Notes under the pieces: generated by a model
Seen by the model: only the letters and a program-made list of their open reading frames with translations
What the model was told of the DNA's origin: nothing
The model's database searches: none
Program-made: the position numbers and the translations under genes
Shown here: piece after piece, positions 53,804 to 62,281 of the stretch
How positions within the stretch are numbered: the stretch's first letter is position 1
How the letters are laid out: every line of letters begins with the position of its first letter
DNA from: Bauldia litoralis
Lineage (GTDB): Bacteria > Pseudomonadota > Alphaproteobacteria > Rhizobiales > Kaistiaceae
Reading direction: 5' to 3'
Assembly (NCBI RefSeq): GCF_900104485.1
Contig: NZ_FMXQ01000005.1
Coordinates: forward strand, 1 to 64,000
Length of the DNA stretch: 64,000 nucleotides

Positions 53804-54556
53804 ATGAGCGGACCGGAAACCGAAACCCTGCTCTATCTCGACGGCGTCTCCGTCTCCTTCGACGGGTTCAAGGCGCTGAACGAATTGTCGCTGATCATCC
53901 AGGCCGGAGAGATGCGGGCGATCATCGGACCGAACGGCGCCGGCAAGACGACGATGATGGATGTCGTCACCGGCAAGACGCGGCCCGACACCGGCACGAT
54001 CTATTTCGACGGCAATGTCGACCTGACCAAGCTCGACGAAGCGTCGATCGCCGAACTCGGCATCGGGCGGAAATTCCAGAAGCCGACGGTGTTCCAGCAT
54101 CACACCGTCTGGGACAATCTCGAGCTGGCTCTGGCCGGCCGGCGCGGCACCTTCGCCGCGCTGTTCCGGCGCGAGGGATCGAGCGAGCGCGAACGGATCG
54201 AGGAACTGCTCGGCATCATCCGGCTCGGCGAGCTTCGCGACATGGAGGCCGCCAATCTCAGCCACGGCCAGAAGCAGTGGCTGGAGATCGGCATGCTACT
54301 GGCGCAGGAACCGAAGTTGCTGCTGGTTGACGAGCCGGCCGCCGGCATGACCGACGCCGAGACCGAGGCGACCGCCGACCTGCTCAAGGAAATCGCCAAG
54401 GAGAAATCCGTCGTGGTCGTCGAGCATGACATGACCTTCGTCCGGGCGCTCGGCGTCAAGGTGACGGTGCTGCACGAAGGCTCGGTGCTGTCGGAAGGCA
54501 CCATCGACCATGTGTCGGAAGACCCCCGCGTGATCGAGGTTTATCTCGGACGATGA
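53804..54556 (+). CDS. urtD: Urea ABC transporter ATP-binding protein UrtD
   Basis: UrtD is one of the two ATPase subunits. The 250-residue protein is of the LivG type: Walker A GPNGAGKTT, signature LSHGQKQ, and Walker B LLLVDEPAAGM, with VVVEHDMTFV as the H-loop. It starts four bases after urtC. The palindromic repeat at 54583-54731 follows, separating it from urtE by about 218 bases. Confidence 0.96.
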   Translation: MSGPETETLLYLDGVSVSFDGFKALNELSLIIQAGEMRAIIGPNGAGKTTMMDVVTGKTRPDTGTIYFDGNVDLTKLDEASIAELGIGRKFQKPTVFQHHTVWDNLELALAGRRGTFAALFRREGSSERERIEELLGIIRLGELRDMEAANLSHGQKQWLEIGMLLAQEPKLLLVDEPAAGMTDAETEATADLLKEIAKEKSVVVVEHDMTFVRALGVKVTVLHEGSVLSEGTIDHVSEDPRVIEVYLGR

Positions 54557-54582
54557 GCTGGTTCACTCGCACATCGGAATAC

Positions 54583-54731
54583 GCGTCCTTCGAGGCTCCG
54601 CTGCACAGAGTACCTCAGGATGGCGAGGTGAGCGCTAGCGGCAAGTTGCGTCTGGTCTCTTGGCCTTCGGGGCAGCACGCCCCCGTCGCCATCCTGAGGT
54701 GTGAGGGCGCAGCCCGAGCCTCGAAGGACGC
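54583..54731. repeat. 149-bp palindromic repeat between urtD and urtE
   Basis: The ends are GCGTCCTTCGAGGCT (54583-54597) and AGCCTCGAAGGACGC (54717-54731), a perfect 15-bp inverted repeat. Inner arms ACCTCAGGATGGCGA and TCGCCATCCTGAGGT also pair. Elements ending in GCGTCCTTCGAGGCT are common intergenic palindromes in Rhizobiales genomes. It can fold into a long hairpin on the transcript and sits inside the urt operon, so it could stabilise or attenuate the message. No coding capacity. Confidence 0.8.
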
Positions 54732-54773
54732 AATGACCTTGATCCCAAACGCCGCCGCCATTTGGAGAGCCGC

Positions 54774-55565
54774 ATGAACGAGCAATCGGAGGCCGTTGTC
54801 GCGGAACAGCCAGCGCCAATCGCGGCGGCATCGTCGCCGGCTGTGGAAACAAAAACAGCCGGCGAGCCGATCCTGCAGGCGAAGAATGTCGACCTGTTCT
54901 ACGGCGCCGCCCAGGCGCTGTGGGACGTGTCGCTGTCGGCGGAGGCCGGCAAGGTGTCGGCGCTGATGGGGCGGAATGGGGTCGGCAAGACGTCGTTCCT
55001 GCGCGCCGTCGTCGGCGAGCAGCCTATATCCGGTGGCTCGATCCTCTTCGACGGCAAGCCGCTCGGCCGGATGGCGCCGCATGACCGCGCCCGGCTCGGC
55101 ATCGCCTATGTGCCGCAGGGGCGCGACATCTTTCCGCTGCTGACGGTGAAGGAGAATCTCGAGACCGGCTTCGCGCCGCTGAAGCGCGCCGACCGGACGA
55201 TCCCGTCGGACATCTTCGACCTCTTCCCGGTGCTCGACTCGATGCTGCGCCGACGCGGCGGCGACCTGTCCGGCGGGCAGCAGCAGCAACTCGCCATCGC
55301 CCGGGCGCTGGTCACGCGGCCGCGCCTGCTGGTTCTCGACGAACCGACCGAGGGCATCCAGCCGTCGATCATCAAGGATATCGGCCGCGCCATCGAATAC
55401 CTGCGCGACAAGGGGACCATCGCGATCCTGCTGGTCGAGCAGTATTTCGACTTCGTCCATGAACTCGCCGACACCTTCGCCGTGCTGGACCGCGGCCATG
55501 TTGTCGCCAGCGGCACCCGCGAGGACCTCGACCCGGAGAAGGTGCGCCGGCACCTGACGGTTTAG
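54774..55565 (+). CDS. urtE: Urea ABC transporter ATP-binding protein UrtE
   Basis: UrtE is the second ATPase subunit, of the LivF type. The 263-residue protein has Walker A GRNGVGKTS, signature LSGGQQQ and Walker B LLVLDEPTEG. Its N-terminus carries an Ala/Pro-rich extension of about 30 residues before the domain. ATG 54774 is chosen because GGAGAG lies four bases before it; a TTG at 54762 is the alternative. It is the last gene of urtABCDE; urease genes do not follow. Confidence 0.95.
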   Translation: MNEQSEAVVAEQPAPIAAASSPAVETKTAGEPILQAKNVDLFYGAAQALWDVSLSAEAGKVSALMGRNGVGKTSFLRAVVGEQPISGGSILFDGKPLGRMAPHDRARLGIAYVPQGRDIFPLLTVKENLETGFAPLKRADRTIPSDIFDLFPVLDSMLRRRGGDLSGGQQQQLAIARALVTRPRLLVLDEPTEGIQPSIIKDIGRAIEYLRDKGTIAILLVEQYFDFVHELADTFAVLDRGHVVASGTREDLDPEKVRRHLTV

Positions 55566-55588
55566 GCGGGCACCACCATCCTCGCCGG

Positions 55589-56872
55589 CTACATCAGGTG
55601 GTCGGGCAGGAAGAGGACGAGGTCGGGGACGAGCGCCAGCGCGGTTATCAGGATGGCCATGGCGAGGATGAACGGCCATGACCAGCGGACGAATTCGGCA
55701 AAGCTGCATTTGATGATGCCGCAGACGGTGTACATGATGACGCCGACCGGTGGCGTGTTGCCGCCCGACGTGGCGATGATGATCATCACGACGCCGACAT
55801 GCACCGGATCGAACCCTTGCGCGACCAGCGCCGGCAGGAGGAGCGGCGTCAGCAGCAGCACGTTGACGGTCGCCTCCATCACCATCCCGGCAACGAACAG
55901 GATGAGCAGCACGGCGAGCAGCGTCAGGTAGGGGTGGCCGGCGAATTCGGTGAGGAAGCCGGTGATCGCCGCCGGGGCCTGCTCGATGGTGATCGCATGG
56001 CCGAGGACCGCCGCCATGATGATGATCAGCATCACCATGCCGATGTCGACGACCGAGTGGTTGAGCGCCTCGATCAGCGACCTGACGGTCATCTCGCGAT
56101 AGACCACGACGCCGATGACCAGCGCATAGACGACGACGACGGCGCCGGCCTCGGTGGCGGTGAAGAATCCGAAGCGGAAGCCTACCAGCAGGAAGACGGG
56201 AAAGACCAGCGCCCAGAAGCATTGGCGGAAACTCACCGCCAGTTCGCGGAAGGTGGGGCGGGCCGGGAGTTCGGGCTTGTAGCCGCGCTTGTGCGCGATG
56301 ATCGAGGTGACGGTCATCAGGGTCGCCATCATCAGCAGGCCCGGGACGACGCCGCCGAGCAGGAGCCGGCCGATCGAGACTTCCGAGATGAATCCGAACA
56401 GGATCAGTCCGATGCTTGGCGGGATCGTTGCGGTAATCACCGATGAGAAGGCGATCACCGCGGCGGTGAAGCCCTTGTCATAGCCACGCTCGGCCATTGT
56501 CGGGCCGAGGATCCGCGCCTCCATCGCGGCATCGGCGACGGCGGCCCCCGAGATGCCGCCCATAAGGGCGGACAGCACGATCGACACCTGGGCGAGACCG
56601 CCCGCCATCCAGCCTGTGAGCAGCCGCGCGAAGCGCAGCAGGCGCTCGGTGATGCCGCTGGTGTTCATCAGGTTGCCGGCGAGAATGAAGAAGGGCACCG
56701 CGAGAAGCGGGAAGGACAGCGTCGCGCCATACATGCGCTGGATGGCGACGGTCATCGGCATGTAGTCGGTGAACAGGAAGGCGGGAATCGTGGCGAGCGC
56801 CAAGGCGAAGGCAACCGGCACGTTGATGAACAGGAACAGGAAGAACAGGATCGCGACCGTGGTCAGCATCAC
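55589..56872 (-). CDS. dctM: TRAP transporter large permease DctM
   Basis: DctM is the 12-helix channel subunit of a tripartite ATP-independent periplasmic (TRAP) importer. The 427-residue protein has PLLAVPFFILAGNLMNTSGIT, LSALMGGISGAAVADAAM and VITATIPPSIGLILFGF, which are typical. It overlaps dctQ by four bases and ends 23 bases from the convergent urtE. Confidence 0.95.
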   Translation of the reverse strand: MMLTTVAILFFLFLFINVPVAFALALATIPAFLFTDYMPMTVAIQRMYGATLSFPLLAVPFFILAGNLMNTSGITERLLRFARLLTGWMAGGLAQVSIVLSALMGGISGAAVADAAMEARILGPTMAERGYDKGFTAAVIAFSSVITATIPPSIGLILFGFISEVSIGRLLLGGVVPGLLMMATLMTVTSIIAHKRGYKPELPARPTFRELAVSFRQCFWALVFPVFLLVGFRFGFFTATEAGAVVVVYALVIGVVVYREMTVRSLIEALNHSVVDIGMVMLIIIMAAVLGHAITIEQAPAAITGFLTEFAGHPYLTLLAVLLILFVAGMVMEATVNVLLLTPLLLPALVAQGFDPVHVGVVMIIIATSGGNTPPVGVIMYTVCGIIKCSFAEFVRWSWPFILAMAILITALALVPDLVLFLPDHLM

Positions 56873-57390
56873 ATGACCTCGGAGGCGTTGTGGTCGGCCG
56901 GCGGTTCCTCGCGATGGCGAATGCGATGGATTGCCTGCTCGATCAACGTGACCATCATCAGCGCGAAGCCGACGGGCAAGGCGGCTGTCGCCACCGAGGA
57001 CGGCAGGCCAAGCATCGGCATCGGTCGCCCCGCCGTCATGCTGGCAAAACGGAAGCCGTTGAGGATGAGCAACGCCAGCAGCGCCGCGAGCAGCAGGATG
57101 ACGACCATGTCGAGAATGAAGCGGGCGCGCACCGGCAGCAGGCTGGCGAGAATGTCGATCGAGAAGTGGCCGTGGCGCTGGAGGGTGAGGTCGGCGGCAA
57201 GCATCGACACCCAGATGAACAGCGCCTGGGCGACTTCATCCGACCAGATGACCGGATGGCCGCCATAGCGGCCGACCGCGCCGGCAAAGACGATGGCGAC
57301 GAGGATGACGAGCAGGCCAGCGGCGGCCGTGCGCTCGACGAAGCGCAGCACATTCAGGGCGCGGGCGATCATGGACGACGCAGGTCCCAT
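56869..57390 (-). CDS. dctQ: TRAP transporter small permease DctQ
   Basis: DctQ is the small four-helix membrane subunit. The 173-residue protein has GRYGGHPVIWSDEVAQALFIWVSMLAADLTLQRHGHFSIDIL, the family signature. It could start at ATG 57390 or 57372. The gene follows dctP across a GC-rich hairpin and overlaps dctM by four bases. Confidence 0.93.
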   Translation of the reverse strand: MGPASSMIARALNVLRFVERTAAAGLLVILVAIVFAGAVGRYGGHPVIWSDEVAQALFIWVSMLAADLTLQRHGHFSIDILASLLPVRARFILDMVVILLLAALLALLILNGFRFASMTAGRPMPMLGLPSSVATAALPVGFALMMVTLIEQAIHRIRHREEPPADHNASEVM

Positions 57391-57452
57391 GCGAGCGACG
57401 AAGGGATGACGACCGGCCGGTTCACGGATGACAGCGGGCGGCAGCGAGACGT

Positions 57453-57481
57453 GCCCCGCCGCCGCGCGGCGACGGCGGGGC
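57453..57481 (-). terminator. Intercistronic hairpin between dctP and dctQ
   Basis: GCCCCGCCG (57453-57461) pairs with CGGCGGGGC (57473-57481). No T run follows in either direction. The position between binding protein and permease genes suggests RNA stabilisation or partial termination, giving excess DctP. Confidence 0.55.
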
Positions 57482-57497
57482 GATCATCGGGAAGCCG

Positions 57498-58478
57498 TCA
57501 GTTCATGACTTCCTTCTGGACCTCGGCGATCAGGTCGGTCAGCCCGAGTTCCTCATAGACCGGCTTGACCGCTTCGCGGAACGGGGTCGTATCGATGTGC
57601 GCGACCTTGACGCCGGTAGCCTCGATGTCGGCAAAGATCTTGTCGGCGCCTTCGACATTCATCTTCAGCGCTTCCTTGCCCCAGCGGACCGCCTCTTCCT
57701 TGACGATCGCCTGATACTCCTCAGGCAGCGACTTGAACCAGGCGTCGGAAACCACAAGGCCGCTCATCAGGTAGATGTGCTCGGTGACGGTGATGTCGCT
57801 GACCACCTCGAAGAGCTTCGCCCCCCAGATCGCGGCGGGCTGGGCCTCGGCGCCATCGATCACGCCGGTCTGGATCGACGGGTAGACCTCGGCCCAGGCA
57901 AGCGGCGTCGGCACGGCGCCCATGGCACCGATGGTGGCGATCCACAACGGCTGACCGATGGTCCGGATACGGACGCCTTCAAGGTCGGCCGGCGTGGTGA
58001 TCGGCCTCTGGGTCAGCATGTTGCGCGCGCCCTGATACCAGTCGAAGGAGAGGATGGTCAGGCCGGTCTTGGCCGCCAGTTCCTCGTTCCATTTGGCGAA
58101 GGTCGGGCCGTTGACGAAGTCGTCAAGCTCCTCGACGCTGGCGAAGGCATAGGGCGCGGCAAGGACGTTGAACGCCGGCACGAACTGGCCGAAACGCGAC
58201 GCGTCGCCGAAGGTGCCGACATTGGCCCCGGCCTGCGCCTGATCCACCATGTCCTGGGTGTCGCCAAGCTGCGAGTTGGTGAAGATCTGGACCTCGACAT
58301 TGCCATCGGTCCGCTCCTCGATCGACTTCTTCATGCCCTCGGCGGCAATGCTCAACGGATCGGTCGGCGCGAGCACGTGGCCGAGCCGCAGGGTGTAATC
58401 GGCCGCCATCGCGGCATGGGGAATGGCTGCCAGGCTCACGGCCGCGGCCGCGGCGAACAGCGTCGCTCTCAGGTTCAT
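57498..58478 (-). CDS. dctP: TRAP transporter substrate-binding protein DctP
   Basis: DctP binds the substrate in the periplasm. The 326-residue protein has a signal peptide (MNLRATLFAAAAAVSLAAIPHAAMA) and family sequences: LGHVLAPTDPLSIAAEGMKKSIEERTDGNVEVQIFTNSQLGDTQDMVDQ, RIRTIGQPLWIATIGAMGAVPTPLAWAEVYPSIQTGVIDGAEAQPAAI. The conserved Arg of RIRTIG should bind a carboxylate, so the ligand is probably an organic acid. GGGAGG upstream supports the start. It is divergent from a GntR regulator. Confidence 0.95.
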   Translation of the reverse strand: MNLRATLFAAAAAVSLAAIPHAAMAADYTLRLGHVLAPTDPLSIAAEGMKKSIEERTDGNVEVQIFTNSQLGDTQDMVDQAQAGANVGTFGDASRFGQFVPAFNVLAAPYAFASVEELDDFVNGPTFAKWNEELAAKTGLTILSFDWYQGARNMLTQRPITTPADLEGVRIRTIGQPLWIATIGAMGAVPTPLAWAEVYPSIQTGVIDGAEAQPAAIWGAKLFEVVSDITVTEHIYLMSGLVVSDAWFKSLPEEYQAIVKEEAVRWGKEALKMNVEGADKIFADIEATGVKVAHIDTTPFREAVKPVYEELGLTDLIAEVQKEVMN

Positions 58479-58601
58479 CGGTTTCCTCCCTGGAAATCGC
58501 TAACGATTGGACTGGATCCGGACCGCCCTTCCCGGCAGCCCGCTCCCGAACGGCACCCGACCCTTGGCAAAGACGTGAAGCGCGGGATCCGCCCCTTTGC
58601 T

Positions 58602-58623
58602 TTCTAATGCACTAGTATGGTAG
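58602..58623. promoter_or_regulatory. Candidate GntR operator upstream of dctP
   Basis: An AT-rich island contains ACTAGT (58611-58616), a palindromic core with partly symmetrical flanks (ATGC/TATGG), in the divergent region between dctP and the GntR gene. FadR-type GntR proteins bind short palindromes of this kind. Only the core is symmetrical, so confidence is low. Confidence 0.3.
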
Positions 58624-58710
58624 CGCTATTTGGTCGCCCCTTGTCAACAGGCCGCTTGGCGAAAAGGGCGTCCGCCCGGTTTCCGGGTAGACAAGTGACG
58701 GAGCCAATTA

Positions 58711-59487
58711 ATGATTCTCAACCGACGACGGTCCATCGCCGACCAGATATACGATGAGTTGCGGCGCATGGTGGTCCAGCTCGACCTCCAGCCGGGCCAG
58801 GCGCTGTCGGAAAAGACCACGGCGGATTTCTTCAAGGTCAGCCGGACGCCGGTCCGCGAGGCGATCCTGCGGCTGGCCGACCACGGGCTGGTGACGGTCG
58901 CTCCGCAATTCGGCACCTTCATCGCAGCGATCGATCCCGACGAGGTGCGGCAGGCGCAGTTCATGCGCGAGCACCTGGAGGTGGCGATCGCCCTCAGGCT
59001 TTGCGGCATGGACAATCTCGACCTGTCGCCGGCGCGCAACCTCGTCATCCAGCAGAACGCCGTCGCGTCGAGCGGCGACTTCGCGCGCTTCACCGGGCTC
59101 GACGACCAGATGCATGCGTGGCTGTTCGACACGGCCGGGATGGGGCGGCTGTGGAGCGCGATCCACGTCAAGAAGGCGCATCTCGACCGCATCCGCTTCC
59201 TGCATGTGCCGGAGCCCGGCAAGATCAGACAGGTGGCCGAACAGCATGTCGCCATCCTCGACGCGATCGCAGCGCGCGACCAGGCGACGACCGAGGCGCG
59301 GATGCGCGAGCACACCTCGGGCTCGGTGAAGTATCTCGAGACCCTGCTGGTCGAACGGCCGGAGCTTTTCGATGCGCCGCGGCATAGCCGGGCGCGGCCG
59401 GGGGCGGTGGAGGGAAGCGCTCCCCCCTCGCCACCCGGCCCTCTGTCAGGCGGCGCGGATGCCGGACTCGACGGCGGCCGGGACTGA
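58711..59487 (+). CDS. GntR-family regulator (FCD domain), likely TRAP regulator
   Basis: This 258-residue repressor has an N-terminal winged helix (ADQIYDELRRMVVQLDLQPGQALSEKTTADFFKVSRTPVREAILRLADHGLV, residues 11-62) and an all-helical FCD ligand domain with conserved His residues (DDQMHAWLF, EQHVAILDAI). It is divergent from dctPQM and probably controls it. The C-terminal 40 residues are Pro/Gly/Ala-rich and unlike the family. The last 42 bases overlap the convergent oxidoreductase gene. Confidence 0.9.
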   Translation: MILNRRRSIADQIYDELRRMVVQLDLQPGQALSEKTTADFFKVSRTPVREAILRLADHGLVTVAPQFGTFIAAIDPDEVRQAQFMREHLEVAIALRLCGMDNLDLSPARNLVIQQNAVASSGDFARFTGLDDQMHAWLFDTAGMGRLWSAIHVKKAHLDRIRFLHVPEPGKIRQVAEQHVAILDAIAARDQATTEARMREHTSGSVKYLETLLVERPELFDAPRHSRARPGAVEGSAPPSPPGPLSGGADAGLDGGRD

Positions 59488-60459
59488 TGCGGGCGCTACC
59501 GTGACGACGACTGCGCCGGTCTTGTGGCGGCTCTCGACGCGGCGGTGGGCGTCGGCGATCCGGCCGAGCGGGTAGCGGCTGTCGATGACCGAGCGGAGTT
59601 CGCCGCTTTCCATGAGCGGAGCAAGAAAGGCCAGATCCTCACGGCTGTCGCCGCTGACGCCAATCACCACCTTCGGGCCGCCGGTCATGCGGCTGACCAG
59701 CGCCTGGCGGATTTCGCGCGCGCCGAATTCGAGCGGGACGAAGACGCCGGTCTTCGCCAGGACGCGCTTCGCGGCGGCGAAGGTGGTGGTGCCGGCAGTA
59801 TCGATGACGATGTCGTAGGTCTCACCACCGCGGGTATAGTCCGCCTGCGTATAGTCGACGACGTGGTCGGCGCCGAGCGAACGGACGAGGTCGACATTCG
59901 CCGTGCTGGTGACGGCGGTCACCTCGGCGCCGAAGTGTCTGGCGAGCTGCACCGCGTAGCCCCCGACGCCGCCGGAAGCGCCGGCGACCAGAACCTTGTG
60001 GCCGGGCTGGATTCTGGCGAAGTCGCGCAGGAAGACCAGGGCGGAGACCGCCCCGAAGGGGATGCTTGCCGCCTCGTCATAGCCGACGGCTTCCGGCTTC
60101 GGCACGACCGGGCCATCCTCGGCGATCGCCACATATTCGGCATGGGCGCCATCGCCGGAGAAACCGAAGACCGCATCGCCCATCCGGAAACGGGTGACCT
60201 TGTCGCCGACCGAGACGACCCGGCCGGAAAACTCGACGCCGAGGATTTTCTTCTTCGGTGCGAAGAGGCCCATCATCAGCCGCCCCGGCAGCCACATGAT
60301 GCCGGGAAAGGCCGAGGCACGGATACGCCAGTCGGCGGTGGTCACCGTGGTGGCGAAGACCTTGACCAGGATCTGGTTGTCGGCGATTTCGGGGCGCGGA
60401 ACGTCCTTGACCGCGATGACGTCGGCGGACCCGTATTTCTCGAAGACTGCGGCTTTCAT
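59446..60459 (-). CDS. Zinc-free quinone oxidoreductase-like MDR protein
   Basis: This 337-residue cytoplasmic NAD(P)H-dependent enzyme belongs to the medium-chain dehydrogenase/quinone reductase group. The N-terminal GroES-like domain starts MKAAVFEKYGSADVIAVKDVPRP. The Rossmann domain has VLVAGASGGVGGYAVQLARHFGAEVTAVTSTANVDLVRSLGADHVVDY with the AxGGVG nucleotide loop. Structural and catalytic zinc ligands are not evident. GGGAGAC precedes ATG 60459. It is divergent from a LysR gene, its probable regulator. The substrate is unknown. Confidence 0.9.
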   Translation of the reverse strand: MKAAVFEKYGSADVIAVKDVPRPEIADNQILVKVFATTVTTADWRIRASAFPGIMWLPGRLMMGLFAPKKKILGVEFSGRVVSVGDKVTRFRMGDAVFGFSGDGAHAEYVAIAEDGPVVPKPEAVGYDEAASIPFGAVSALVFLRDFARIQPGHKVLVAGASGGVGGYAVQLARHFGAEVTAVTSTANVDLVRSLGADHVVDYTQADYTRGGETYDIVIDTAGTTTFAAAKRVLAKTGVFVPLEFGAREIRQALVSRMTGGPKVVIGVSGDSREDLAFLAPLMESGELRSVIDSRYPLGRIADAHRRVESRHKTGAVVVTVAPASVPAAVESGIRAA

Positions 60460-60533
60460 CGATCTGTCTCCCGTCTGGATGCGATTATGCGTCGGTTTGT
60501 GACGGGAGATATATCCATGCACATTTCTTACAG

Positions 60534-60548
60534 GAATTGACTGAATTC
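60534..60548. promoter_or_regulatory. Candidate LysR operator
   Basis: GAATT-GACTG-AATTC is a perfect five-bp inverted repeat in the 100-bp divergent gap between the oxidoreductase and the LysR gene. The spacing is compatible with a LysR box (T-N11-A). Confidence 0.4.
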
Positions 60549-60559
60549 GTTCGGATGAT

Positions 60560-61459
60560 ATGCGTTTTCGCATGGATTGGCGATCGGTCACCTTCGACTG
60601 GAACCGGGCCCGGGCGTTTCTGGTGACGGCCGAGGAAGGCTCGCTGTCGGCGGCGGCGCGGGCGCTGGGCATGACCCAGCCGACGCTCGGCCGGCAGGTC
60701 GACGCGCTGGAGGCGGAACTCGGCGTGGTGCTTTTCGAGCGCGTCGGCCGGGGCCTGACGCTGACACCGAGCGGGCTCGACCTGCTCGACCATGTGCGGG
60801 CGATGGGCGAGGCCGCCAACCGGATGTCGCTGGCCGCCTCGGGCCAGTCGCAGTCGCTCGAAGGGCCGATCTGCATCTCGGCCGGCGAGGTCGATGCGGC
60901 CTTCCTGCTGCCGCCGATCCTTGCCCGGCTGCGCGCGGAAGAGCCGGGTATCACCATCGAGGTGGTCGCCACCAACGCGACCAGCGACCTGCAGCGGCGC
61001 GAGGCGGATATCGCCATCCGCAGCTTCCGGCCGACGCAGCCGGACCTGATCGCCCGCAAGGTCCGCGACGGCCGGGGGCGGCTCTACGCGACGCCGGGTT
61101 ATCTCGATCGGGTCGGCAATCCTTCGGCTACGGACGATCTCAGCTCCGTCGACTTCATCGGCTTCGACCGCACCGACGAGCTGATCGGCTATCTCAACGG
61201 GCTGGGGCTGAAGCTGACCCAGGCCCATTTCCCGCTCGTCAGCGCCAACCAGCTCTTTCAATGGGAGGCGGTGAAGCAGGGGCTGGGGATCGGGGTGATG
61301 AGCGAGGATGTCGGCGACGCGGAGCCGCTGGTGCGGCGCGCGCTGCCGGACCTGGCGCCGGTGCCGTTCTCGATCTGGCTGACGGCGCATCGCGAGTTGA
61401 GCACCAGCCGGCGGATGCGCTTCGTCTTCGACCTGCTGGCCGAGGGACTGGCGCGGTGA
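60560..61459 (+). CDS. LysR-family transcriptional regulator
   Basis: This 299-residue regulator has an N-terminal helix-turn-helix (FDWNRARAFLVTAEEGSLSAAARALGMTQPTLGRQVDALEAELG, residues 12-55) and a ligand-binding domain. The start is ATG 60560 or 60572. It is divergent from the quinone oxidoreductase-like gene, which it probably controls, in the way LysR regulators of this class often govern a neighbouring reductase. The effector is unknown. Confidence 0.92.
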   Translation: MRFRMDWRSVTFDWNRARAFLVTAEEGSLSAAARALGMTQPTLGRQVDALEAELGVVLFERVGRGLTLTPSGLDLLDHVRAMGEAANRMSLAASGQSQSLEGPICISAGEVDAAFLLPPILARLRAEEPGITIEVVATNATSDLQRREADIAIRSFRPTQPDLIARKVRDGRGRLYATPGYLDRVGNPSATDDLSSVDFIGFDRTDELIGYLNGLGLKLTQAHFPLVSANQLFQWEAVKQGLGIGVMSEDVGDAEPLVRRALPDLAPVPFSIWLTAHRELSTSRRMRFVFDLLAEGLAR

Positions 61460-61468
61460 CGGCCGGCG

Positions 61469-62263
61469 TCAGCCGGTGCGACGCCAGGCGGGCGGGCGCT
61501 TGTCGATAAAGGCCTGGACGCCTTCCAGCGCCGCCTCGTCCATCATGTTGCAGGCCATCGCCTCGCCGGCGATGACATAGGCCTCGGCGATGCCGGTCTC
61601 GACCTGGCGGTAGAACTGTTCCTTGCCGATGGCGATGGCGACGCGCGGCTTGTCGATAATCCGCGCGATCAGCGCGTCGACCTCGGCGTCGAGGCTTTCG
61701 AGCGGCGCGACGCGATTGACGAGGCCGCGCGCCTTCGCCTCGGCGGCATCGATGAAGTCGCCGGTGAGCAGCATCTCCATCGCCTGCTTGCGCAACACGT
61801 TGCGCGACAGGGCGACGCTCGGCGTCGAACAGAACAGGCCGTAGTTGACGCCGCTGACGGCGAAGCGCGCGTCATCGGCGGCGACAGCGAGATCGCACAT
61901 GGCGACGAGCTGGCAGCCGGCCGCCGTGGCAATGCCGTGGACGCGGGCGATGACCGGCAGCGGCAGGCGCTGGATGGCGAGCATTGTCGCCGTGCACTGG
62001 CCGAAGAGGTCTTCGTAATAGGCCTGCGATGGCGCGGCGCGCATCTCCTTGAGGTCGTGGCCGGCGCAAAAGGCCCTGCCCGCCCCGGCGATGACGACGA
62101 TGCGGGCCGTCTCGTCGTCGGCGACGCGCTTGAGCTCGCTCTGAAGGGCGGCGAGCATTGCCTCGGAAAGGGCGTTGAAGGCGCGCGGCCGGTTCAGCGT
62201 CAACCGCACCACGCCATCGGCATTGCGCTCGCTGAGGACGATGGGGGCTTCGGTATCGGTCAT
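61469..62263 (-). CDS. Enoyl-CoA hydratase-family protein lacking catalytic glutamates
   Basis: This 264-residue crotonase-fold protein is nearest in style to the ECHDC3 group (VSGVNYGLFCSTPSVALSRNV). Oxyanion-hole sequences are present (FCAGHDL; TAAGCQLVAMCDLAVA). Aligned by eye to rat mitochondrial hydratase, the two catalytic glutamates (of GCEL and QPEI) are replaced by Gln (GCQL) and Gly (VSGV), so ordinary hydration is unlikely. It follows the acyl-CoA synthetase by 18 bases on the same strand. Its reaction is unknown. Confidence 0.87.
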   Translation of the reverse strand: MTDTEAPIVLSERNADGVVRLTLNRPRAFNALSEAMLAALQSELKRVADDETARIVVIAGAGRAFCAGHDLKEMRAAPSQAYYEDLFGQCTATMLAIQRLPLPVIARVHGIATAAGCQLVAMCDLAVAADDARFAVSGVNYGLFCSTPSVALSRNVLRKQAMEMLLTGDFIDAAEAKARGLVNRVAPLESLDAEVDALIARIIDKPRVAIAIGKEQFYRQVETGIAEAYVIAGEAMACNMMDEAALEGVQAFIDKRPPAWRRTG

Positions 62264-62281
62264 GGCACTGTTCCTGGCGGG

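Noticed and set aside
59446-61059. Long form of the quinone oxidoreductase extending to 61059
   Set aside because: The extra N-terminal part is antisense to the LysR gene; the family start MKAAVFEKYG is at 60459.
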